From NCBI GenBank assembly GCA_040386935.1, contig JAZKEQ010000016.1:62001-126000 (forward strand): DNA of 64,000 nucleotides. Direction: 5' to 3'. This DNA comes from JABMMZ01 sp040386935 (GTDB lineage: Bacteria > Bacteroidota > Bacteroidia > NS11-12g > UBA955). Below the pieces are notes generated by a model. It was not told where the DNA came from. It saw nothing but the letters and a program-made list of their open reading frames with translations, and did not search any database. A program made the position numbers and the translations under genes. Position 1 is the stretch's first letter; each line of letters starts with the position of its first letter. This document shows, piece by piece, positions 26,267-33,482 of the stretch.

Positions 26267-27738
26267 GTTTTCTTAAAAGACTTTATGATGCCTCAAATTC
26301 ATCAGAAAATTTAGCTGACTTTATACAAAAATATTCGATTGAGATTTATGATTTTTTTATAAGTCAAAAGAATAGTAGTATCATAATCCATAGATCAAAA
26401 ATAGAAAACTATATTCTTCCTAAATATAGCATTTACAACAAGTTAGATTATAAAGATAACAAGAACCAAACATTTCTATTTTGTTTATTAGATGTATCAC
26501 AACGATTTGGTTTAGCTACTGAATTTGGCCAACTGTTTAATCTTGCCAATCAAAATAGCATTACTTTAAATAGTCGTCTGAACGCTACTTCAAAATTTCT
26601 TACTAGTATAAACTCCATTAATGATTACGAAAATAGAATAAGTGAGATTTTATCAAATTTATCTGTTAGTTTTTTAAAGGAAGAAGATAACGAACAGAAA
26701 ACAATTTCAACTTTAATTCATTTTTATACAGAAGTATTTTACAATTTTGGTCAACAAAATACCGAAAGAGTAATTGAGTTTAAAAGGAAATTACTTGAGG
26801 AATTAAAAAAGGACGAATTTAAGTTTCTTCATACGCAAAGTGTTGATGAAGTTTTGTCATATTCGTTAGAAAATATCGATGAACTTTATCAAGCAGTTCA
26901 TACAAAACTAGATGAGATCTTAGAAAGAGCAAGTCAGTATCTTTCTTTTAATATTGAACCACACTTAATTGAATTTGATAGTCATTACGCAGAATTGTTA
27001 GCTACCATTTCTGCCAACTTTAAAGAAATTCAAAAATTATGTGCTGAATTATATTCTGTGGTAGCAAGCAATGAAATCTTCTGGTCTTTACAAAGAGGCG
27101 TTAAGGTTTTAACAGAGCAAAATCAATTACTAGCGTACTTAAACAGTTACGGAAAAATGCACCACGCAAAAATGATGAGTGCAATTAGCTCAATTGAACT
27201 AAATGATTTACAAGAAGACCTTGAAGTTTATGATTGGGGTTGTGGTCAGGGATTAGCTTCAGTTTGTATTATAGAATATCTACATAATCAAAAAATAAAC
27301 TATTCGTTTAAAAAATTTACATTAATTGAACCTTCTGAAATAGCAATAAAAAGAGCTTCATTACACATAAGAAAATTTATAGCAGATGTACAAATTTTGA
27401 CAATAAACAAAGACTTAGATTCATTAGAAAATGATGATTTTGAAATCGTTAATAGCAGGACATATATTCATCTTTTTTCTAATATTCTCGATATTGACCT
27501 GTTTTCTATGACTAACTTAATCGATTTGATTAAATTCAACTTTAAAGGAAAAAATATTTTTCTTTGTGTAAGTCCGTTTGTCGATACCTTTAAGACTGAA
27601 CGCATAAACGGTTTTGTACAATCCTTTAGTAGTAATACAAATTACAAACTTATTTCTAACATATCAGAAAGAAAAGGAGAATGGGCAGGAACAACTTGGT
27701 CAAGGGTGATAAGAGTCTTTAAATGTAATATCGAATAA
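26263..27738 (+). CDS. Large protein with C-terminal SAM-dependent methyltransferase domain
   Basis: 491 aa. Residues about 1-310 are helical, with no recognised domain (several Leu/Glu-rich helices). The C-terminal ~180 residues carry methyltransferase motif I (VYDWGCGQGLASVC, about 321-334), a post-I acidic residue (FTLIEPSE) and a motif IV-like segment (EIVNSRTYIHLFSNI). The fold resembles Rsm22-like or other class I enzymes acting on RNA or protein more than DNA adenine enzymes: no NPPY/DPPY motif is present. Last gene of the AlkB-helicase operon; a non-coding kilobase follows. Confidence 0.72.
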   Translation: MSFLKRLYDASNSSENLADFIQKYSIEIYDFFISQKNSSIIIHRSKIENYILPKYSIYNKLDYKDNKNQTFLFCLLDVSQRFGLATEFGQLFNLANQNSITLNSRLNATSKFLTSINSINDYENRISEILSNLSVSFLKEEDNEQKTISTLIHFYTEVFYNFGQQNTERVIEFKRKLLEELKKDEFKFLHTQSVDEVLSYSLENIDELYQAVHTKLDEILERASQYLSFNIEPHLIEFDSHYAELLATISANFKEIQKLCAELYSVVASNEIFWSLQRGVKVLTEQNQLLAYLNSYGKMHHAKMMSAISSIELNDLQEDLEVYDWGCGQGLASVCIIEYLHNQKINYSFKKFTLIEPSEIAIKRASLHIRKFIADVQILTINKDLDSLENDDFEIVNSRTYIHLFSNILDIDLFSMTNLIDLIKFNFKGKNIFLCVSPFVDTFKTERINGFVQSFSSNTNYKLISNISERKGEWAGTTWSRVIRVFKCNIE

Positions 27739-28194
27739 GCAACTCTGACCCCTCCTGAAATTACTTGACACATTGAGGGTTTAAATTTTAAATGTTCTTG
27801 TCAGTAATTATTCTTATTACTAAAACTAATATACAAGTATAAAAATTACTTGTAAAATGTATTACAGGATTAATTCTTATTCCTGATTTAGCTTACTTAA
27901 TGGGTCCTTATTTCTAATCATGATTACAGTCCGGTTTTTAATTACTATTTAGCCATGTCACTGAAATTAAGTATTACTAATAGTTGATGTCACTAAAAAG
28001 TCTTAATCCTAAAATAGCTTGTCACTCAATTTTGGGGTTTATTTTCATAGGATTTTGATTTCCAGTATTTCTTCAAAACCCCATGTTGTTGATGAGCCAT
28101 AACCGGTGTAAGTCTACCGCAGCTGTCGTGTATTCTTATCTCATTGTATTTGGTTACAGCGCCCAACTGCCTTTAAAATGGTGTTTTCCGCAAA

Positions 28195-28404
28195 TGGGGA
28201 ACCACTTTCCCCATTTGGGGAACTGCATTCCCTATTTAGAGTACCATGTTCTCAGTTTAGGGGAATGTTTTCTCTCTTTAGCGCACCCGAGTTGCTATAT
28301 AGCGCACCAGAGGCTACATTTAGCGCACTGCATTCCCTCTTTAGCGCAACGCAGGATAAAAATAGCGCACTTCAGTTGCATTTTAGCGCACCCGAGTTGC
28401 TATT
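28195..28404 (+). repeat. 21-bp tandem repeat array, ten units
   Basis: Units start exactly every 21 bp at 28195, 28216, 28237, 28258, 28279, 28300, 28321, 28342, 28363 and 28384. The left units begin TGGGGAA or TAGnG; the last six begin TAGCGCA, and five of those are TAGCGCAC. A conserved TT follows near position 14 and TT closes most units. Units 28279 and 28384 agree at 20 of 21 positions. Degenerate units may extend left to about 28153. Because 21 is a multiple of three, two forward frames stay open as heptapeptide repeats, but TAG closes the third. Confidence 0.85.
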
Positions 28405-28519
28405 TTAGAAATAAAATGATGGCTAGTGATAGCAAAAGTTAAGCGTAGGTCAGTAAAATGCCTACTTGTTCTAATAAAACAAATGTTTAGTAAATCCGAG
28501 TTTTTTATAGAACAATTGT

Positions 28520-28543
28520 GATAATGAGGAATATTGGTATATT
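28520..28543 (+). repeat. 24-bp dispersed element, copy 3
   Basis: GATAATG-AGG-AATATTGGTATATT, same orientation as copies 1 and 2; it lies between the repeat array and hsdM. Confidence 0.7.
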
Positions 28544-28807
28544 GCAGGTTTATAAAAAAAATTGCATATACATAGTTTTTGCCAGGATATACTAAGGTTT
28601 TGAAGATAAACTTCCTTTATAAATAAATCATGCTACTTGACGGAAGGGGTTTACTAATAAAATAAGCAGATAGAAAGTAAATGAAAAATAGCCAGTCCTT
28701 CACAATACCAAAAGAATCAATTTACCCTATATTTCAAATAACAGTAATGCGTATAAAAAGCTTAAATTAGCAGCCATTAAATTAATTATTACTTAACGGA
28801 ATATAGA

Positions 28808-30346
28808 ATGGCTAAACAAAAAGCGACAACGGAAGAACCTTTAGAGAAGCAATTGTGGAAGACCGCAGACAAACTTCGAAAGAATATTGATGCCGCGGAA
28901 TACAAGCACATTGTTTTGGGTTTAATCTTCTTAAAATATATTTCCGATGCTTTCGAAGAATTATATGCAAAACTAAAGGCAGATGAAGGAAACGGTGCAG
29001 ACCCCGAAGACAAAGACGAATACAAAGCGGAAAATGTATTCTTTGTTCCGCAGGATGCAAGATGGAATTATTTGCAATCAAAAGCTAAACAACCTGAAAT
29101 TGGAAAGTTTGTGGACGATGCAATGGATGCCATTGAAAAAGAAAACGCTTCGTTGAAAGGTGTTTTACCAAAAGTATTTGCCCGACAAAATCTTGACCCG
29201 ACCAGTTTGGGCGAATTGATTGATTTAGTCGGAAACATTGCCTTAGGTGATGCCAAAGCTAGAAGTGCCGATGTGCTTGGACACGTTTTTGAATATTTCT
29301 TAGGTGAGTTTGCCCTTGCAGAAGGCAAGAAAGGCGGACAGTTCTATACACCAAGAAGCGTTGTAGAATTATTGGTTGAAATGTTAGAGCCATACAAAGG
29401 ACGAGTGTTTGACCCTTGTTGTGGTTCAGGTGGTATGTTTGTTCACTCCGAAAAATTTGTAACCGAACACCAAGGAAAAGTAAACGACATTTCCATTTAC
29501 GGACAAGAGAGCAACCAAACCACTTGGCGACTGGCGAAGATGAACTTAGCTATTCGTGGCATTGACAGCTCACAAGTGAAATGGAATAACGAAGGTTCTT
29601 TTTTGAACGATGCACACAAAGACCTGAAAGCCGATTACATCATTGCCAATCCACCATTCAATGTGAGTGATTGGGGCGGTGATTTAATGCGAACCGATGG
29701 ACGTTGGCAATATGGCACACCACCAACAGGTAACGCCAACTTTGCTTGGATGCAACATTTTATTTACCATTTAGCACCAAGCGGACAAGCTGGTGTCGTT
29801 TTGGCAAAAGGTGCTTTGACTTCTAAAACATCAGGTGAAGGCGACATTAGAAAAGCGTTGGTAGAAAACGGTTTCATTGATTGTATAGTAAACCTGCCTG
29901 CCAAGTTGTTTTTAAATACTCAAATTCCTGCTGCCTTATGGTTTATGAGTCGCAACCGTAAAAACGGAAAATTCAGAGACCGCAGCAATGAAATTTTATT
30001 TATTGATGCCCGAAACTTAGGGCATTTGATAAACCGCAGAACCCGTGAACTTTCAAAGGAAGACATTGATAAAATTGTAAGCACTTACCACAATTGGCGA
30101 AATCTTGATGGAAAGTATGAAGACATTGCGGGCTTTTGTGCAGCTGCTCCGGTAAGCAAGATTAAAGAATTGGATTATGTGCTTACTCCGGGCAGATATG
30201 TTGGTTTACCTGATGAAGAAGATGACTTCAATTTTGCTGAACGCTTTGCAAGCCTAAAGGCAGAATTGGAAGCACAACTAAAAGAAGAAGTTAAACTCAA
30301 TGAATTTATTTCTGCTAACCTTTTAAAGATTAAAGTCAATGAGTGA
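28808..30346 (+). CDS. hsdM: Type I restriction-modification system methyltransferase subunit
   Basis: 512 aa, usual HsdM length. An N-terminal helical HsdM_N domain (about 5-150) starts LEKQLWKTADKLRKNIDAAE. The N6-adenine methyltransferase domain follows: SAM motif I FDPCCGSGGMFVHSE (about 201-215) and catalytic NPPF (about 284-287, in IIANPPFNVSDWG). It methylates adenines in the bipartite target chosen by HsdS and forms the core of the restriction complex. First gene of the hsdM-hsdS-Abi_C-kwaA-kwaB-hsdR operon; hsdS overlaps its 3' end by 8 bp. Confidence 0.95.
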   Translation: MAKQKATTEEPLEKQLWKTADKLRKNIDAAEYKHIVLGLIFLKYISDAFEELYAKLKADEGNGADPEDKDEYKAENVFFVPQDARWNYLQSKAKQPEIGKFVDDAMDAIEKENASLKGVLPKVFARQNLDPTSLGELIDLVGNIALGDAKARSADVLGHVFEYFLGEFALAEGKKGGQFYTPRSVVELLVEMLEPYKGRVFDPCCGSGGMFVHSEKFVTEHQGKVNDISIYGQESNQTTWRLAKMNLAIRGIDSSQVKWNNEGSFLNDAHKDLKADYIIANPPFNVSDWGGDLMRTDGRWQYGTPPTGNANFAWMQHFIYHLAPSGQAGVVLAKGALTSKTSGEGDIRKALVENGFIDCIVNLPAKLFLNTQIPAALWFMSRNRKNGKFRDRSNEILFIDARNLGHLINRRTRELSKEDIDKIVSTYHNWRNLDGKYEDIAGFCAAAPVSKIKELDYVLTPGRYVGLPDEEDDFNFAERFASLKAELEAQLKEEVKLNEFISANLLKIKVNE

Positions 30347-31460
30347 GTGGAAGGAAATGAAATTGCAGGAAGTGCTTGATTTTGGAAATGGAAAAGTAAA
30401 ACCTAAAAATCAAGGCGACATTCCAATTTATGGTGGAAATGGAATCTTAGGTTATGGAGATGATGCCAACTATACAGGTGAAACAATTGTAATTGGACGT
30501 GTTGGCGCTTATTGTGGAGCTGTGTACTATGAAAATAGACCAATTTGGGTTTCGGATAACGCCTTATCAGCAAAACCTAAAGGAAAAAATAACACAAAGT
30601 TTCTTTATTATTTTTTAAGGCATAATAATTTGAATCAATGGGCAGGTGGCTCAAGTCATCCACTTGTTACTCAAACTTTATTGAATTCTTTAGAATTTTC
30701 AATATGCTCCAATCCAAACACACAAACCGCCATTGCTTCAATTCTCAGCAGTTTAGACGATAAAATAGAACTGTTGCACCGCCAAAACACTACCTTAGAA
30801 AAAATGGCGGAAACGCTGTTTAGACAGTGGTTTGTGGAAGAAGCGAAGGAGGATTGGGAGAAGTTTGAATTAGGACAACTTATTGAAATTAATGGTGGTT
30901 TTTCATATAAAGGAGAATATATCGGAACAGGTGAAGCATTACTTCTCGGAATGGGATGTGTTTCATTTCAAGATAGATTTTTAACCAATGGAGCAAGACC
31001 ATATTCTGGAGATTGCCCAGAAAAATATTTAGTAAATCCTAATGATTTGGTAGTTGCAACAAGGCAGCAGTCGGACAATCTACCTATACTTGGATTTCCT
31101 GCTATTATTCCCCCTGAATTTAAGGGAAAGAAAGTTATTGTAGGTGCAAATTTATATCGAGTAAAAAACAATACACAAATAGATAATTATCTTTTCTATT
31201 TGATTTTAAGGTCAGCAGAATATCGACAACATATTCTTGCATCTTCAAAAGGTTCTACGGTTAGAATGATTACGAAAGATGCAATAGAGAAGTATAAAAT
31301 TGCTTTTCCTCCTAAAGAAGGTATTGAGAATTTAATGCAGCTACTTAAACCAATAAACGAAAAATCTATAACAAATCAAACTCAAATTCTCACTCTTACA
31401 GCATTACAGGATACTTTGTTGCCAAAATTAATGCGTGGAGAAGTAACTGTTGAACCATAA
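30339..31460 (+). CDS. hsdS: Type I restriction-modification specificity subunit
   Basis: 373 aa. Two target-recognition domains are separated by a helical spacer: TRD1 about 1-125 (WKEMKLQEVLDFGNGK..., IPIYGGNGILGYG), conserved helices about 130-165 (ILSSLDDKIELLHRQNTTLE, FRQWFVE), TRD2 about 170-315 (FELGQLIEINGGFSYKG...) and a second spacer helix ending DTLLPKLMRGEV. It sets the bipartite DNA sequence of the complex. It overlaps hsdM by 8 bp, and its stop TAA overlaps the next ATG by one base. The recognition sequence cannot be read from the protein. Confidence 0.93.
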   Translation: MSEWKEMKLQEVLDFGNGKVKPKNQGDIPIYGGNGILGYGDDANYTGETIVIGRVGAYCGAVYYENRPIWVSDNALSAKPKGKNNTKFLYYFLRHNNLNQWAGGSSHPLVTQTLLNSLEFSICSNPNTQTAIASILSSLDDKIELLHRQNTTLEKMAETLFRQWFVEEAKEDWEKFELGQLIEINGGFSYKGEYIGTGEALLLGMGCVSFQDRFLTNGARPYSGDCPEKYLVNPNDLVVATRQQSDNLPILGFPAIIPPEFKGKKVIVGANLYRVKNNTQIDNYLFYLILRSAEYRQHILASSKGSTVRMITKDAIEKYKIAFPPKEGIENLMQLLKPINEKSITNQTQILTLTALQDTLLPKLMRGEVTVEP

Positions 31461-32113
31461 TGAACAAGCTAAAGAGGACAATAGAGCAATATGGGCGTTG
31501 GACGGAACTGTCAATTTACATTGGTAGAATAGAAACGCATATTGAATCTGATTTTAGCCACTCATTAGAAAATGCTAAAGCATTATTAGAAACTATTGGT
31601 AAAGAAATTTGCCAATCGAAAGGAATCCAATTAAGCGAAACATCAAGCATTAACGGAGTTCTGAAAAATGCCTTTTCATCTTTAGGTTATACAAACAGCA
31701 ACTTGGTTAATCAAATTGCTTCTGCCCTTGCTACCATTGGTCAGCAAGTTGGCGAATTAAGAAATGAAATTGGCATTTCATCACACGGCAAATCGTTGGA
31801 AGAAATCAGAGAAAGAAATAACCGTGTGGACATTCTTACAAGAGAATTTTTAATTGATACTGTTGAAATAGTTTCTTGTTTCCTGATACGGAATTATGAA
31901 AACGAAAATCCACGCAAACCAAATGAAACCTTAGAAGAAACTTTAGACTATTGGGAAGCTGAAGAATTCAACGAATTTTGGGATGATTCATTTGGTGAAT
32001 TTGAAATGGCCAACTATTCATATTCAGCCAGTGAAATTTTATTTAACGTAGATAAGCAAGCTTATATTAATGAATACAACGCCTTTTCGGCAAGTGAAAC
32101 AAACAAAGAGTAA
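31460..32113 (+). CDS. Abortive-infection family protein (Abi_C domain)
   Basis: 217 aa. The N-terminal region resembles the Abi_C/Abi_N arrangement (HIESDFSHSLENAKALLETIGKEIC), and the C-terminal domain contains GELRNEIGISSHGKS (about 97-111), the RN-x-x-G-x-SHG signature of abortive-infection C-terminal (Abi_C) domains. Such proteins are common cargo inside type I restriction operons and are thought to act as toxins, RNases or modifiers after restriction fails; the mechanism is not known here. It starts on the last base of the hsdS stop codon, so translation is coupled. Confidence 0.75.
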   Translation: MNKLKRTIEQYGRWTELSIYIGRIETHIESDFSHSLENAKALLETIGKEICQSKGIQLSETSSINGVLKNAFSSLGYTNSNLVNQIASALATIGQQVGELRNEIGISSHGKSLEEIRERNNRVDILTREFLIDTVEIVSCFLIRNYENENPRKPNETLEETLDYWEAEEFNEFWDDSFGEFEMANYSYSASEILFNVDKQAYINEYNAFSASETNKE

Positions 32114-32130
32114 AAAACACAAACAACAAT

Positions 32131-32655
32131 ATGGCAAAACTACTCTATCAACTTTTTTTAGCATTCAATTCAACTTGGTTGATAGTTGTAGTCTTTTTGG
32201 TTAAGGAAAAGTATTCATTCAATTTTTTAAACACTTATTCTTCATATTATTCATGGGGGCTTTTCATATTATTACCAATAATTTTAACTGCATTAAGTTT
32301 TCTAATTGCATTGAGTTTGCCTAAGGATTCACTGCAAAGTAGTTCAGTTAAAGAAATTGAGCTAGCTAATAATAATTTTTTGCCGACTTATTTGGGGTAC
32401 TTTTTTGTTTCCCTTGGCGTTGAAGATGTTTCAACTTTAATTGTAGTATTTGCGATTATATATGTTTTCACATTCTTATCGCAAACACTCTATTTCAACC
32501 CCATTTTTTTACTTTTCGGTTATCATTTTTATTTTATTAAAACCTCAGGTAACGTCAAAATATTCCTGATTACAAGGAAAAAATTGAAAACGCCTGGACA
32601 AGATAGTTTTGAAAAACTTAGGAGGATTAATAACTACACATTCATAGAACTTTAG
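32131..32655 (+). CDS. kwaA: Kiwa-like membrane component KwaA
   Basis: 174 aa with four transmembrane helices (about 3-24, 40-62, 88-107, 111-130). The tail reads FNPIFLLFGYHFYFIKTSGN followed by KIFLITRKKL, and a LPTYLGYFFVSL segment lies before TM3. This is the pattern I associate with KwaA, the membrane sensor of the two-gene Kiwa anti-phage system, where it is paired with a DUF4868 protein, exactly as here. Known Kiwa senses infection at the membrane and restrains phage DNA replication or transcription through KwaB. The call rests on topology plus neighbour and needs a profile search. Confidence 0.6.
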   Translation: MAKLLYQLFLAFNSTWLIVVVFLVKEKYSFNFLNTYSSYYSWGLFILLPIILTALSFLIALSLPKDSLQSSSVKEIELANNNFLPTYLGYFFVSLGVEDVSTLIVVFAIIYVFTFLSQTLYFNPIFLLFGYHFYFIKTSGNVKIFLITRKKLKTPGQDSFEKLRRINNYTFIEL

Positions 32656-32666
32656 AAAGATTTTAT

Positions 32667-33479
32667 ATGGCAAATTATATTTACGGCAAGGTAAAAAGAA
32701 AGCAAAATATGTTTCGTGTCATCGAGACAGAAACCGATGTTTATGACACAACAGAAATTGTATTAAATGGAGTTGATTATAATCCAGCTACTTTGATAGA
32801 GGATGAAGAATTGTATCAACTAACAAATTTTTCTGCTTCTGAATTTATGTTGGACTTTCTTCAAAATGATTTGGACTCAGTAAATCACGACCAAATAACT
32901 AGAGCAGATTTAACTAAGCTTTCATTTATTTGCACAGTGCAATCCAATCTTTATTTTTTTCAAATCATAAATTCAGGTTTTTATGTAAGTAAAAAGTGGT
33001 TTTCAATTGATGAATTAACAATAGAAACAAATAAACCAATTATTACAATAAATCCATTTCCTGATGCTGTTTATGACAAACAAAATGACATTCTTTATTT
33101 TAAGAAATTGACAGCAGCACAGAAAATATTTAAAGGGATGGACCAATTATATAGAGAAGCAACTAACGAGGAGACACAAACTTTTTTAAATAGTAATTTT
33201 CTTGATGTGGAAGCGAGTTTTGTTTCAACTAATGTTACAGTACCAAATAGAAAGCGAATTGCTTTAGTTAATGAAACACTTAGCCGTTTTTCAAACGAAG
33301 AAAAACAAGCTATTTACGACTACACGAATCAATATGGTCAAGTGACTTATCAAGATGGGAAATTTAAAATAGAGAATGACGATGATTTAAAATTTGTCCT
33401 TTGGGGGATTGAGCAGCGGTTTTATACTACCTTAATAGGGGGTGAAAAAAGAGTTGCTAATTCAATAATAAGTATATAA
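32667..33479 (+). CDS. kwaB: DUF4868 protein, Kiwa-like KwaB
   Basis: 270 aa. The central and C-terminal parts match the DUF4868 style: ITINPFPDAVYDKQNDILYF, then KLTAAQKIFKGMDQLYREATN (about residues 130-175), and a C-terminal segment of paired helices (RIALVNETLSRFSNEEKQ). DUF4868 is the defining domain of KwaB, the cytoplasmic DNA-binding effector of Kiwa. The gene follows kwaA by 11 bp and precedes hsdR by 3 bp, so it is firmly inside the restriction operon. No catalytic residues are visible, in keeping with a binding protein. Confidence 0.62.
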   Translation: MANYIYGKVKRKQNMFRVIETETDVYDTTEIVLNGVDYNPATLIEDEELYQLTNFSASEFMLDFLQNDLDSVNHDQITRADLTKLSFICTVQSNLYFFQIINSGFYVSKKWFSIDELTIETNKPIITINPFPDAVYDKQNDILYFKKLTAAQKIFKGMDQLYREATNEETQTFLNSNFLDVEASFVSTNVTVPNRKRIALVNETLSRFSNEEKQAIYDYTNQYGQVTYQDGKFKIENDDDLKFVLWGIEQRFYTTLIGGEKRVANSIISI

Positions 33480-33482
33480 ATC

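Larger units (their letters stand above)
27739..28807. other. 1.07-kb non-coding accessory region
   Basis: There is no convincing gene. From left to right: about 410 bp of AT-rich sequence with many stops on both strands (possibly decayed mobile DNA); an array of 21-bp tandem repeats (28195-28404); 24-bp element copy 3 (28520-28543); and an AT-rich lead into hsdM. No clear TAnnTTTG box before hsdM. Confidence 0.6.

Noticed and set aside
27739..28150. Insertion-sequence remnant
   Set aside because: AT-rich with many stops, but no terminal inverted repeats or transposase motif could be seen.
28195..28404. CRISPR array
   Set aside because: Units are only 21 bp with no constant-repeat/unique-spacer division, and no cas genes are in the window.
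28083..28442. Two overlapping forward reading frames (119 and 76 codons) giving heptapeptide repeats
   Set aside because: They fall in a 21-bp tandem array, so open frames are expected from the repeat length; no promoter or plausible start context is seen and two frames cannot be preferred over one another.
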